DNA from: Erwinia_E haradaeae_A
Lineage (GTDB): Bacteria > Pseudomonadota > Gammaproteobacteria > Enterobacterales > Enterobacteriaceae
Direction: 5' to 3'
DNA: 64,000 nucleotides
Assembly: GCF_900698965.1 (NCBI RefSeq)
Contig: NZ_LR217725.1
Span: 744,001 to 808,000 of the forward strand
Part shown: piece by piece, positions 20,719 through 30,851 of the stretch
How positions within the stretch are numbered: the stretch's first letter is position 1
How the letters are laid out: the number at the start of each line of letters is the position of its first letter
Position numbers and translations under genes: made by a program
The notes under the pieces: model-generated
The model's database searches: none
The model's input: only the letters and a program-made list of their open reading frames with translations
What the model was told of the DNA's origin: nothing

Positions 20719-21735
20719 TTTAATCAAGCAACATACTTATATATACCCCTGCATTAGGGGTATATATAAATAGTCTACGCAAAATTATATCATTACATGA
20801 TACCGTATTACTGAAAGGTGCACTATGCATGCAAGCCATTACAAATGAATGACTCACTGATGTTACATTGTAAATAATCGTAAAAATTTTTCTTCGAAAA
20901 ATGTGTATATAGCCTACAATGTACAGCATACACATCGTGTGTATTAGCACAATACTTGATCTAAAAATTAACGTATGGCTAGGAATCTTCGTGTGTCTAT
21001 ATTGTATAATAAATGATAGTTGAGGTGTTTCTAAACCACAGAAGGTGATGATGTGATGAGATAAGTATTTATGAGATCGTATGCTTGGTCTGTACCTTAG
21101 CAACTGCTCACAACATATGATTATAACATAACATAAATATAAGATACATACTGAGTATGTTTACATTAAAAATGATAAAAAAAGGTAGTATGATATATGC
21201 ATCATATCCGAGATATTTTTAAAAAGTAAAATGTAGTTACGTTATCGTTATAAGTCTCCTCATAATAAGTATTAGGACAACATAAGTCTTAGGATCACAT
21301 ATAACATTCAGTAAACAATATACGATTATTGTCCATACAACTAATAATATATTATTTTATGCGTATTATTCATATGAATTAGCGTTATATGGTAGAATTG
21401 CTCTAAAGAAAAATTTTTATTTCTTCCAGAATTAGTGATTACCTTATGAAAAGAACATTTATTCTCATACGATATCACTATTCTATCATCATGCAAAGCT
21501 CATGCAAACAACTAAAATAGTATAATTGATTATTAATTATTCTCAATACAATCTATGAGAATGCTCTATAGAGAGCACCTGATTGCTGTGATCTATTTAT
21601 TATAATGTAATTCATTCTATCTATATAGACTTTGAAAGTAAGGAGTTAACACAATATCCTGATATTAGTATTATACTGTTAACGATACAAAATGCTCTCT
21701 CTAAAATAAACGCAGTACGTTATTTGGAGGTAAAA
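20719..21735. other. ompA-tig intergenic region
   Basis: 1 kb. The first 50 bases hold the ompA terminator. The rest has no supportable gene. bolA, upstream of tig in E. coli, is not visible. A long open frame on the minus strand (20720-21103) crosses the terminator and has no family features. Confidence 0.6.
20737..20769 (+). terminator. ompA terminator
   Basis: A 14-bp perfect stem (20737-20750 with 20756-20769) with a 5-base loop and a CCCC/GGGG core starts 19 bp past the ompA stop. Position and stability suit a terminator, or an mRNA-stabilising end, for a highly expressed gene. The T-run is interrupted. Confidence 0.75.
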
Positions 21736-23040
21736 ATGAAAGCTTTAACGGACAACGCGCAGGATCTGAATAACTGTATAACACTTACTATTGACAAAGT
21801 AGTGGTTGAAAAAGCAGTGAAAAAAAAACTAGTCACAATAGCAAAAAAATTACAAATAGATGGTTTTCGTCCAGGCAAGGCTCCATTATATATTATAAAG
21901 CAACGTTATGGTCACTCTGTTAGACAAGATGTGATTGACGAATTAATGCAAAGTTACTTTATGGATATAATGATAAAAAATCAACTTAATCCGTATGGCA
22001 GTCCAATGTACATCATTCTTGAGAATGATGATGATAAAGATGTCACCTTCTCTGTTAAATTTAATGTATATCCAACTATTGAGATACAGGGGGTTAAAAA
22101 CATAAAAATTGAAAAACCGGTTATAACAATTACTCAATCTGATGTTGATGCAATGATACAGGTGCTTCGTCAACAGAAAGCTATCTGGAAGGAGACTAAT
22201 ACCGCTGTTAGAACAAAAGATCGCGTCACAATTGACTTTAGTAGCTCAAAAAAAAATAATGCATCACCACACCTTCAGGAATCAAATCTTGTATTGATTA
22301 TCGGCGATGGTCAGATGATTTCTGCTTTTGAAGAAGGTATCATTGGACATAAAGCAGGCGAGCACTTTACAAGTGAAGTTAGTTTTCCACAGAATTACAA
22401 CAATCGCGAGTTACAGGGTCAAACGATAGAATTTGAGATTCTACTAAAGAAAGTAGAAGTATCTACTCTTCCAGAGATCACCACAGAGTTTATTAAACAA
22501 TTCGGTGTGAAAGAGGGTTCTCTTGAGGCACTACGTAAAGAAGTCCGTCAAAACATGCAACGTGAACTAAAAAACGCTGTACGTCGTTTTATTAAATCAC
22601 AGGTTCTTACTGGGTTAGTGCAAGAAAACCACGTAGATATTCCCGATGCGCTAGTACATAGCAAAGCGGCTCTTTGGAAAAACCAAACAGAACATAGTGT
22701 TAATAATAACATCCAAAAAAATTTGAATAATACTCATATAATGCCTGTTAAAGAGATCAAGCATCATATACTAGCAAGTCTGCTTTTTAATCAGGTTATC
22801 CATACCTATAACATTACAGCTAATAAAGATCGTGTTAGAGTATTAATAGAAGAAATAGCCTCTGCTTATGAAAATTCAAAAACCGTCATAGCTCAGTATC
22901 AGGCTAATACCGAATTAATGCAAAACATATGCAATGCTGATCTAGAAGATCAAGCCGTGGAAGCTATCCTAGATAGAGCACAAGTCATTGAAAAACACAC
23001 AACCTTCCAGGAGTTTATGTATCTACCCATTACAAACTAA
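21736..23040 (+). CDS. tig: Trigger factor
   Basis: Ribosome-bound chaperone and prolyl isomerase that meets nascent chains at the exit tunnel. It has 434 residues (E. coli 432). The ribosome-binding signature is seen as DGFRPGKAP, and the FKBP-like domain (roughly 150-245) and helical arms follow. An in-frame TTG at 21724 is rejected: GGAGG at 21726-21730 sits 5 bases before ATG 21736, which also aligns with the E. coli start. clpP, clpX and lon, which follow tig in E. coli, are not here; nadK converges after 98 bp. The C-terminal arm is more divergent than the rest. Confidence 0.95.
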   Translation: MKALTDNAQDLNNCITLTIDKVVVEKAVKKKLVTIAKKLQIDGFRPGKAPLYIIKQRYGHSVRQDVIDELMQSYFMDIMIKNQLNPYGSPMYIILENDDDKDVTFSVKFNVYPTIEIQGVKNIKIEKPVITITQSDVDAMIQVLRQQKAIWKETNTAVRTKDRVTIDFSSSKKNNASPHLQESNLVLIIGDGQMISAFEEGIIGHKAGEHFTSEVSFPQNYNNRELQGQTIEFEILLKKVEVSTLPEITTEFIKQFGVKEGSLEALRKEVRQNMQRELKNAVRRFIKSQVLTGLVQENHVDIPDALVHSKAALWKNQTEHSVNNNIQKNLNNTHIMPVKEIKHHILASLLFNQVIHTYNITANKDRVRVLIEEIASAYENSKTVIAQYQANTELMQNICNADLEDQAVEAILDRAQVIEKHTTFQEFMYLPITN

Positions 23041-23138
23041 AGCTCACCCTTCTAGCTAATAACCTATTTATATCGCACATGACACAAATAGTGCCTATAT
23101 TCTATAAAAATTTTAAAGAGCGTAATATAGAGCAATAT

Positions 23139-24020
23139 TTAAAAAAATTTTTTTGACCATCCAAGTTTAGAACTCAGTATACTAAAATAGTTATAATTTT
23201 TAGGATGAATCAAGTTAAGAAAATAATTGCTACGACGAATCAGAATATTTTTATTATTTTGCACAGGCATAGCTATTTGTCCGTCAAAACTAATTTTTAG
23301 GTCAGTACATATATATGAAAAACGCAAACGAATACTACTATTGTTATTAATTACCAGTGGGCGCGCTGACAATGTATGCGGAAACATTGGTACAAGAGCT
23401 ATAGCATCTAGTGATGGTGTCAGAATAGGCCCCCCGGCAGAGAGCGCATAAGCCGTAGATCCTGTAGGTGTAGAGATGATAAGACCATCGGAACGCTCTG
23501 AAAAAGCAAACACGTCATCTATATATACTTCAAATTCAATCATGTGCGCTACTGTACCGGGGTGAAGTACTACTTCATTCATAGCGGTGCCAATATAAGG
23601 TGATCCTAATTGACTGAATACATGAGCTTCCAGTAAAAAACGTCTTTCAATTTCATAATGTCCTTCTAAAACTTCTGAGAGCTGTTTTTGCAAATGATCT
23701 GGGTCAAGGTCAGTAAGAAATCCAAGCTTTCCGCGATTTATCCCTATCACTTTAATGTCATATTGTGCTAAATCACGCGCGGCACCTAACATGCTACCGT
23801 CACCACCTACTACTATTGCAAGGTCAGCAGCACAACCAATCTCTGATAACGTACCTGTTACCATTCCTTCCAATATATTTAACTTATTTGCAATCTGATG
23901 CTCAATAATAACCTGATAACCTGCATCTCGTAACCAATGATAGAGTATATTATAAGTACCAAGCATAGCGGGATAACGCGGATATCCGACAATGCCAACG
24001 CAATTAAAGGGCGGATTCAT
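23139..24020 (-). CDS. nadK: NAD kinase
   Basis: Phosphorylates NAD to NADP. From ATG 24020 the protein has 293 residues, as in E. coli (292), and starts MNPPFNCVGIVGYPR. A longer in-frame extension to 24125 would run into the grpE promoter region and has no counterpart, so I reject it. The catalytic GGDG is at 72-75. NEVVLHPG, SDGLIISTPTGSTAY and LTPSLDAI are intact. A CGAGGA ribosome site precedes the chosen start. It is divergent from grpE, as in E. coli, and is the sole source of NADP for biosynthesis in most bacteria. Confidence 0.95.
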   Translation of the reverse strand: MNPPFNCVGIVGYPRYPAMLGTYNILYHWLRDAGYQVIIEHQIANKLNILEGMVTGTLSEIGCAADLAIVVGGDGSMLGAARDLAQYDIKVIGINRGKLGFLTDLDPDHLQKQLSEVLEGHYEIERRFLLEAHVFSQLGSPYIGTAMNEVVLHPGTVAHMIEFEVYIDDVFAFSERSDGLIISTPTGSTAYALSAGGPILTPSLDAIALVPMFPHTLSARPLVINNNSSIRLRFSYICTDLKISFDGQIAMPVQNNKNILIRRSNYFLNLIHPKNYNYFSILSSKLGWSKKFF

Positions 24021-24139
24021 TTTATTTATATTCCTCGAAGTAAATGTCTCTAATACTGGCACTTCTCTTGAAAGTGCGATGCAAACCCCCCATAATAAAC
24101 GAAGCAGCGCAATGAATATGCACAAACGCGGAGAAATTC

Positions 24140-24733
24140 ATGAGTAGTCAAGAACATAACATGCCTAATATACCAGTCTCAGAGACCATTGAGACTGAAG
24201 AAATAGAAACAAAGATCAAAGATAAGGCTACAGAAGTAATAGATGAGCGTGATAAACGTCTTACTGAATTAGAGGCACAGTTAGCTGAATCTAAAAGTAG
24301 TACGCGTGATATTCAGCTTCGTGCTCAAGCTGAAATTGAAAATATTCGACGCCGAACGAAATTAGATATAGAAAAAACACATAAGTTTGCTCTAGAAAGA
24401 TTTATCAGCGAACTATTGCCTGTGATTGACAATCTTGAAAGAGCACTAGAAATAGCAGATAAAGCTAATCCTGAACTAATCGTCATGATTGAAGGTATTG
24501 AACTAACAATGAAGTCCCTACTAAATGTAGTTAAAAAATTTGGGGTAGAAGTCATTAGCGCAACTAATGTACTATTTAACCCAGAAGTGCACCAAGCTAT
24601 GACCATAGTAGACTCTACAGACGTAGAACCAAATCATGTGATCATGGTAATGCAAAAGGGTTACACACTGAACAGTCGTCTTCTGCGTCCTGCCATGGTA
24701 GCCGTTTCTAAGAGAGAAAACCATCCGTCCTGA
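24140..24733 (+). CDS. grpE: Nucleotide exchange factor GrpE
   Basis: Releases ADP from DnaK and so drives the Hsp70 cycle. It has 197 residues, the E. coli length. An acidic disordered N-terminus and a long coiled coil (about 45-110) are followed by the LLPVIDNLERAL hinge and the beta domain ending in QKGYTLNSRLLRPAMVAVS. The divergent nadK|grpE arrangement is ancestral. I do not see a clear sigma-32 promoter in the 119-bp gap. A strong two-way terminator follows. All core residues look conserved. Confidence 0.95.
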   Translation: MSSQEHNMPNIPVSETIETEEIETKIKDKATEVIDERDKRLTELEAQLAESKSSTRDIQLRAQAEIENIRRRTKLDIEKTHKFALERFISELLPVIDNLERALEIADKANPELIVMIEGIELTMKSLLNVVKKFGVEVISATNVLFNPEVHQAMTIVDSTDVEPNHVIMVMQKGYTLNSRLLRPAMVAVSKRENHPS

Positions 24734-24771
24734 TTAGTACTCAGACAATAGAGGTTGCATAATATAGATAA

Positions 24772-24816
24772 TTTATAAAAACAGTAGCTGCATTTCATAG
24801 CTACTGTTTTTATAAA
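24772..24816. terminator. Two-way terminator between grpE and ung
   Basis: An 18-bp perfect stem (24772-24789 with 24799-24816) with a 9-base loop separates two convergent genes. The arms end in A-runs and T-runs, so each strand reads a GC-containing hairpin followed by TTTTT. It is the clearest intrinsic terminator in the window. Confidence 0.85.
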
Positions 24817-24926
24817 ATGCATAACTTATATACTCTAAAGTAATGACTTTATGCACATATTAACTTATCACCCCGCAGTAATATTATTACAATAATAAGC
24901 TATAGATATTAAAAATAGAACCATTA

Positions 24927-25607
24927 TTATAGTAGTAGTTCTGGAAACCAATTAATAGTCATTTTTCCTATGTCATTCAGCCATTGATTCGCCTTAGAGA
25001 AATGAGAACAACCAAAAAATCCGCGATGTGCAGATAATGGAGAAGGATGTGATGCCATCAGTATATAATGACGTTTATCATTGATTAAGCTAACTCTTTT
25101 TTGAGCATCAGAGCCCCACAACAGAAAGATGATGTTCTCACAGTATTCATTGATAACTGAAATGACTCTATTAGTAAAAACCTCCCAACCAAAATGCATA
25201 TGCGAGCGGGGCTTTCCAGATTCTACAGTTAAAATAGTATTCAATAATAACACTCCCTGACGTGCCCAGCTCTTTAGAAAACCGTGGGATGGCACTCGAA
25301 ATCCTGGAATATCAGTAAGTAATTCTTTATATATGTTACGAAGAGACGGAGGAATCGCAATATGAGGTGGTACAGAAAAAGCTAACCCATGTGCTTGATG
25401 AGGTCCATGATAGGGATCCTGACCTAGAATAACTATTTTTACCTCCCATAATTCTGTTAAAGAAAAAGCATTAAACACAGAATAAGTGGGGGGATAAATA
25501 ATCTTACCAGCGGATCGCTCACGAGATATCATATCTATAATATTTTTAAAATAGAGTTTTTCTTTTTCACTGGACAAAATATCACGCCAGGTTATTTTAG
25601 ACATCAT
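24927..25607 (-). CDS. ung: Uracil-DNA glycosylase
   Basis: Removes uracil from DNA, the first step of base-excision repair after cytosine deamination. It has 226 residues (E. coli 229). Numbering from the first ATG puts the catalytic Asp64 in GQDPYHG and His187 in SHPSPLSAHRG at the E. coli positions, which favours this start over the ATG one codon later. A GAG ribosome site is 8 bases upstream. Retention matters in an AT-drifting genome because C-to-U damage pushes composition the same way. Confidence 0.96.
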   Translation of the reverse strand: MMSKITWRDILSSEKEKLYFKNIIDMISRERSAGKIIYPPTYSVFNAFSLTELWEVKIVILGQDPYHGPHQAHGLAFSVPPHIAIPPSLRNIYKELLTDIPGFRVPSHGFLKSWARQGVLLLNTILTVESGKPRSHMHFGWEVFTNRVISVINEYCENIIFLLWGSDAQKRVSLINDKRHYILMASHPSPLSAHRGFFGCSHFSKANQWLNDIGKMTINWFPELLL

Positions 25608-26716
25608 TTTTGTTACTCTTTCATTTCTATATACAGATATTATTTATCAGAACATATATTATGAATGTATTGCGCTATTATTCATAATAGAAGATTATTA
25701 TTGTGATAATGCTCCATAGCATAACCGGACAATCTATAGAAACCTCATCTTTATATGTCGTGTCATAATAAAGATCACCGCAGCTCTTCGAGCAGAACAG
25801 CGGTAAATGCTTAAATTTATGCATTTTCATAAAATATACTAAAGGCATAATTCATACATGATCTAATCAATATAATTTATATATGCGTGGATGCATTTAT
25901 AACACATTAAAATAGTATATATTTTCCTTAAAATTATATGAATCTAAAGATTATTTAATCTATGTTTAAAACTGATGATAAGATAAGTAACTACAAAAAC
26001 AATTAATTTATTTTTCTCTTCTGTACTTAAGAAAATATGTCTTTTTCCATTATTGTATAATATAGTGCAATATAATGGACTCATGTATAGCACAAAGTAG
26101 AATAATCTTTCTATTTAGAAGATTATCTGCCCTTAGACATCACTTAAATAACACTTATTCAAGAAATTGTATTCTTTCAAGGGACTCGACAATTTGTATG
26201 AGTAATCTTTTATTAATCATTTTTACTTGATGCAAAGGTTTTTAAATTTTACAAAGATTACGGCTAGTAAATAAATAAGGTTGATCTTTTTCTGCATATT
26301 ATTTACTATGTAAAGTGTAATACTTTGAGTTAATAATTTAACATTTATCATAAGTTAATCATTCTATTAATGCTAATAATCAATATCAATAGATATTATT
26401 GATAACTAATCCCATTTAATATATCTAATAATCGATCAATATGACGCGTCTCTTGTGTTTTTCAAGCACCGACTTTTAGTCATTACAGACTAATGCTATT
26501 CCCGGGTTTTACAATAAAATTTAACACCATATACAGAACGCTATGATTCTGAATTAGTGAGTTATGCTATTTTTAGATAGTGTCTTTCGTACATACATGC
26601 AGCATAGACAAGTAATTAATGCATATCAAATCTTTTTAGATATGTAAAGAATAAGATATGATATTCATCTAGCAAAAGTCATAATTGTGATACTGTATAG
26701 GCCTATACACGACGTA
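25608..26716. other. ung-pmbA intergenic region
   Basis: 1.1 kb with no supportable gene. It holds one GC-rich two-part hairpin (25777-25804) that looks like a terminator on the minus strand but lies 0.9 kb beyond pmbA. Confidence 0.6.
25777..25804 (-). terminator. Candidate minus-strand terminator without a close gene
   Basis: ACCGC (25777-25781) pairs with GCGGT (25800-25804), and inside it GCTC pairs with GAGC around a 3-base loop. On the minus strand a T-rich run (GATCTTTATTA) follows. No minus-strand gene ends nearby; pmbA stops 0.9 kb upstream. Confidence 0.4.
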
Positions 26717-28075
26717 TTACTCTCCAGATACCTGCATTCTGGATAGCAATACAGATCCACACTGAATGTTACTTCGTTTTTCGATATCATTACCCATGGA
26801 GATTATATTTCGCCACATGTCTTTTAGGTTTCCAGCGATAGTGATTTTACTGACTGGGTATTGCACAATACCGTTTTCTATCCAAAATCCTGATGCACCA
26901 CGTGAATAATCTCCGGTCATCTCGTTCACGCCTTGACCCATCAATTGATTAACCAAAAGGCCTGTGCCCATTTTTTCTAACATATCATTAAAATTTATTT
27001 TATGACCAAGAAAAACCCAATTATAGATACCATCTGAGTGTCCAGTGCTTTGTAATCCTAATCTACGTGCCGAATAACTGCTGAGAAGCCAGCTTTGCAA
27101 TACGCCATCCTTAACAATCTCACATCGCTTAGTTCTGACACCTTCGCTATCGAATGGCGATGAACCTAGTCCTTTTAATAAGTGCGGATGTTCTTCGATA
27201 CTAAGCCACTCAGGTAAAATTTGTTGACCCATACTGTTTAATAAAAACGTAGATTTACGATAGATTTGTCTACCGCTAATGGCTATGGCTAATGACGAAA
27301 AAAGACCTGTAGCAACTTCTGACGAAAAGATCACGGGTGATTTTATTGTAGATAGTCTCCGCGGGGCTAAACGTGACAATGTGCGCAGAGCGCACTCCTT
27401 ACCGATATCTTCTGGTAGTTTCAGATCTTCTATCTCTCGGCTAACAGTGTATGCACAATCCTGTTCCATACTGCCATTCTGTTCTGCGATAACATAACTA
27501 GCTAATGAATACCAGCTACTGCAATAACTCTGAACCATGTCGTGCGTGTTACCAAAAACTTTAATGCCAATTCGACTGTCAAAATGGCCGCCCTCGGTGT
27601 TAATGATGCGTTGATCTAATTGTAGCGCCGCCATTTCTGCCCGAGATGCTAAATTGATGAAATGATCTGTATCGAGTGCTGTAGGGTGGTATAAGTCTAA
27701 ATCGGGGCTATTAAAAGCCAATAACTCACGATCTGCTAAACCACGATATAGATCTTGCGAAGTATACTGTGCTATATTGAAAGCGGAGCGCACAGCCTGT
27801 TGGATGGCCTCTGGATGCAAGTCTGTGGAGGAAACTGTGCCCATACAATGGTTATGATAAATCGTTACATAAAATGCAGAATCATTATTAAATGTAATAT
27901 TTTCTATAGATCCATAATTAGTCCTAATACTTATCCCGCTCATTTTTAGGAGCGTAACCTCCATTCCGTCATAATTAGGTTGAGCCAACTGAAGTGTGTT
28001 TCTTACTATTTTTTCCAGAATATATCGCTGCTCAGCAATGTTATCTTTTTCTGTCATATGGAGTACTTCTTTCAT
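26717..28075 (-). CDS. pmbA: Metalloprotease subunit PmbA (TldE)
   Basis: Partner of TldD in a heterodimeric metalloprotease that in E. coli matures microcin B17 and degrades CcdA. PmbA is the non-metal subunit. It has 452 residues (E. coli 450). Long family stretches are clear, such as NTEGGHFDS, RKSTFLLNSMG, SIEEHPHLLKG, GDYSRGASGFW and ISMGNDIEKRSNIQCGS. The start could be 28075 or an ATG six codons later; both fit the family. tldD is not in this window and would be needed for activity. The ancestral neighbour yjgA is absent. Confidence 0.93.
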   Translation of the reverse strand: MKEVLHMTEKDNIAEQRYILEKIVRNTLQLAQPNYDGMEVTLLKMSGISIRTNYGSIENITFNNDSAFYVTIYHNHCMGTVSSTDLHPEAIQQAVRSAFNIAQYTSQDLYRGLADRELLAFNSPDLDLYHPTALDTDHFINLASRAEMAALQLDQRIINTEGGHFDSRIGIKVFGNTHDMVQSYCSSWYSLASYVIAEQNGSMEQDCAYTVSREIEDLKLPEDIGKECALRTLSRLAPRRLSTIKSPVIFSSEVATGLFSSLAIAISGRQIYRKSTFLLNSMGQQILPEWLSIEEHPHLLKGLGSSPFDSEGVRTKRCEIVKDGVLQSWLLSSYSARRLGLQSTGHSDGIYNWVFLGHKINFNDMLEKMGTGLLVNQLMGQGVNEMTGDYSRGASGFWIENGIVQYPVSKITIAGNLKDMWRNIISMGNDIEKRSNIQCGSVLLSRMQVSGE

Positions 28076-28850
28076 TGACTCTACTATATAATATAAAAGA
28101 GTGATATTTAGTATCGTTACACGTAATTTAAAACAGACTGTACTGCCCTAGTATACATATACATACAATTTATTATACCTATAACAAGATGGCCCATATT
28201 AGATGTAATCTAATGCAAATACAATGCACATGCATTAATACTCATGTATATCAGTCATAGTTGTGTTTATAACATATCTTAAGCTATTACAGAATCCTGC
28301 AGAAAATTTTATATTCTCTATTGAAAAGATGAATCTCAATAACCAATCTGTATTATGCCAAAATCACTACGTATATTTCTTGACATCTGGCAGGTCTCTG
28401 TCGCGAATAAGACATGTTCACAGTCCAGTCTTATCTCTTTTGGGATATCGAACAAATTAAGTATATCAAGTTTATAGCATTAATTATTGTTCATCTATGA
28501 ATCGGTAATTTCTTATGTATTATCTTTTTATGTTATACCTAATCCATATATTATAGCTTTCGATATATCTCTATATGTCATAGACAAATATATCATAGAC
28601 AGTCTCAATTAAAACTTAGCAGATGATAATTTTACAATATACTCTATAATCATAGTAATATGTCACTTAGTAACAAAATAGATATTGACAATTGATAAAA
28701 TATTTATTGTCTGATCAAAAACATATATTGACTGCATTCACAAAAATAAAAAACATAGATCTTGGTATTGATAATTGTGTAGCGCATCTAATGATCAATA
28801 AATAACGAACATTTTTATAAGCGTATAATTATACTAATATATCAACATTA

Positions 28851-29150
28851 TTATCGGGCGAACCAGCCAATACCTTCTGTCATCATAACATTTTTACGTA
28901 ATATGATATTTTGTTTATTTATGATCCATATAAAACCACAACAATTAGTATTATCGCGATCATCGGGGGTAATTTGATCTGCTTGAGTATGAATCCATTC
29001 ATTTATTGATTTATATACAGTCCTTACTTAATGGGGCTAAATAAGCATCCAACCCATTTATTCGTTGTAAAAATCGTCATTACATGATAAAGCAGGTTAT
29101 CTATCAAGATTTTTCGACCTCTAACTAGCACAATGAGTTTACTGCAATCC
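28851..29150 (-). pseudogene. Unidentified decayed protein gene
   Basis: On the minus strand a 58-codon stop-free stretch (29027 to 28851) reads like real protein, including WIHTQADQITPDDRD, CCGFIWIINKQN and VMMTEGIGWFAR just before a stop. Upstream, in a different frame, LDAYLAPLSKDC precedes it, so a frameshift is likely near 29027. Composition (Trp, Cys-Cys, few Lys/Asn runs) differs from the AT-rich noise around it. I do not recognise the family and assign no function. It could be the C-terminus of a lost gene. Confidence 0.4.
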
Positions 29151-29656
29151 ATAAAAGTAAAAATACTACAGAGTGACTAAGATGGTTCTAAAAAACGATC
29201 TATTGATTTTATCTTAATTCAAACTGAGCAAAAAGTACAATAATGGTCCATAGGATACTGGCGAATAGTCAGTCCGTAACAACTCTGTTTTTAGCAGTAA
29301 AATTCTATTCAACCTATAATTAATAGAGTTAATCATCATTCTAATTAATTATCGTGACATGCATCTCCAGATGGAAACAATAATATGAGCTATCATTAAA
29401 TATACGAATGATATTTCGTAAACATCCGTAGTCTGAGCTAAAATATATTAGATAATATCTACAGATTATTTTTAGTAACACTAATATTAAACATTGAATT
29501 AATTTAAAAAAATCTAAGATCTAAGACTAGACAATTCTGGCTATAGATAAAATCTGTGGATACTCTTACGTCAAAGCATTTAATTAGTGCAATATCATTT
29601 TAAATACAGTGTAATGTAATTTTACATCCAATCGCTATCGAAGCATCCTATTAAGG

Positions 29657-29690
29657 ACAAATGATATATGATAAATATCATTTGTATTTT
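29657..29690 (+). terminator. Plus-strand terminator facing the yciA 3' end
   Basis: An 11-bp perfect stem (29657-29667 with 29675-29685) and a 7-base loop are followed on the plus strand by ATTTTTTCTAATTTT. No plus-strand gene precedes it. In E. coli a two-way terminator lies between yciA and the opposing tonB, so this may be that element outliving tonB. In the yciA direction the hairpin lacks a T-run. Confidence 0.6.
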
Positions 29691-29745
29691 TTCTAATTTT
29701 CTGACCTCTACACCATCCCTAAAAACTCACAACAATTTATTTTCT

Positions 29746-30171
29746 TCAGTTAACGTCCAGTGTAAAGTTCTGTTTATCTTTTAGTAAAGGTCGTGAAGTA
29801 CCATCCTGATCAACTGCAACGTATATAAATGTTGCTTCGGTGACACAGTAATACTGACCAATGGGTTCTGATGAGACTTTCTTGATCCATAATTCCACTT
29901 GAACAGTGATAGAACTTTTACCAGTTTTTATGCAGTTTGAGTAACACGTCACAACATCACCTACTGTGACTGGCATTAAAAAAATCATGCCATCAACACG
30001 AACGGTAACTACACGTCCTCCTGCTATTTCTTTGGCTAAAATTGCACCCCCCATGTCCATTTGTGACATAAGCCATCCACCAAAAATATCCCCATTAGCA
30101 TTAGTATCTGCTGGCATAGCAAGGGTTTGTAAAACGATTTTACCTAATGGTTGTCTTAAATCTTTACTCAT
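29746..30171 (-). CDS. yciA: Acyl-CoA thioesterase YciA
   Basis: Hot-dog-fold thioesterase that hydrolyses a wide range of acyl-CoAs in E. coli. It has 141 residues (E. coli 132). The signature NANGDIFGGWLMSQMD (about 22-37), with its catalytic Asp, is intact, and the ITVQVELW strand follows. It is the last gene of yciC-yciB-yciA, in ancestral order and strand, 91 bp after yciB. Its physiological role is uncertain even in E. coli. It may limit free acyl-CoA and link to membrane composition together with YciB. Confidence 0.94.
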   Translation of the reverse strand: MSKDLRQPLGKIVLQTLAMPADTNANGDIFGGWLMSQMDMGGAILAKEIAGGRVVTVRVDGMIFLMPVTVGDVVTCYSNCIKTGKSSITVQVELWIKKVSSEPIGQYYCVTEATFIYVAVDQDGTSRPLLKDKQNFTLDVN

Positions 30172-30262
30172 GAAATACTCTTAATTAGTTTGGTAGTAAT
30201 ATTATGAGTAGCGTACATATAAATTTAGCAAAAGATTCACATAAAGTATATCTAGTATACTA

Positions 30263-30799
30263 CTAATGATTTTCTTTAGAAACAATACGAAATATATATA
30301 TCCCGCTCAGTAGTGTAAAAACCAATGTTAACCCACTTAACCCAAAAACCTTAAAATTTATCCAGGCATCTTGGGATAAATAAAATATCCCATAGATATT
30401 ACCTACACTACAACATAAGAAGAATAGTGCCCATGCAAGATTTAAACGACGCCAAATAACTTCTGGTAGTTGAATATTTGTACTTAGCATTTTTTGCATT
30501 AATGATTGCGGCATACAAAAGTGACTAAATAATAACGCGATAGAAAAAATACCGTCAATAATTGTGACTTTCCACTTGATGAAATCAGGGTTATGCAAAG
30601 TAATAGTTAGACCACCTAAAATAGCAACTAAAAAAAAAGTTAGTAGTGACATTTTATCTAATGTGCGATACAACAACCACTTTAAAAATAACACAACCGC
30701 TGAAACACCGATTAATGCGCTAGATGCGATAAAAATATTATATATCTTATAAATTATAAAAAAAACCAGTAGTGGTAAGAAATCAAGACATTGCTTCAT
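30263..30799 (-). CDS. yciB: Inner membrane-spanning protein YciB (septation protein A)
   Basis: Small polytopic inner-membrane protein linked in E. coli and Shigella to cell-envelope synthesis and division. I start at ATG 30799, giving MKQCLDFLPLLVFFIIYKIY as in E. coli, and 178 residues (E. coli 179). A ten-codon extension to 30829 has no counterpart. Five hydrophobic segments are visible, with the conserved HNPDFIKWKVT and VNFKVFGLSGLTLVFTLLSG stretches. It lies between yciC and yciA. The molecular function is not established. Confidence 0.93.
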   Translation of the reverse strand: MKQCLDFLPLLVFFIIYKIYNIFIASSALIGVSAVVLFLKWLLYRTLDKMSLLTFFLVAILGGLTITLHNPDFIKWKVTIIDGIFSIALLFSHFCMPQSLMQKMLSTNIQLPEVIWRRLNLAWALFFLCCSVGNIYGIFYLSQDAWINFKVFGLSGLTLVFTLLSGIYIFRIVSKENH

Positions 30800-30851
30800 A
30801 ACAGTTATCCAGATCATAGCCCCAATCAATAATCATTGCTACAGATTCATT

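Larger units (their letters stand above)
28076..29745. other. pmbA-yciA intergenic region
   Basis: 1.7 kb without an intact gene. It contains an unidentified decayed reading frame on the minus strand (28851-29150) and an orphan plus-strand terminator (29657-29690). tonB, which faces yciA in E. coli, is not recognisable. Confidence 0.6.

Noticed and set aside
20720..21103. 127-codon open frame on the minus strand after ompA
   Set aside because: It runs through the ompA terminator hairpin, has no ribosome site or family motif, and its His/Ile/Tyr-rich content is what AT-rich non-coding DNA gives.
24021..24125. 35-codon N-terminal extension of NadK
   Set aside because: It has no counterpart in the family and would overlap the divergent grpE promoter region. 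ATG 24020 gives the normal start and length.
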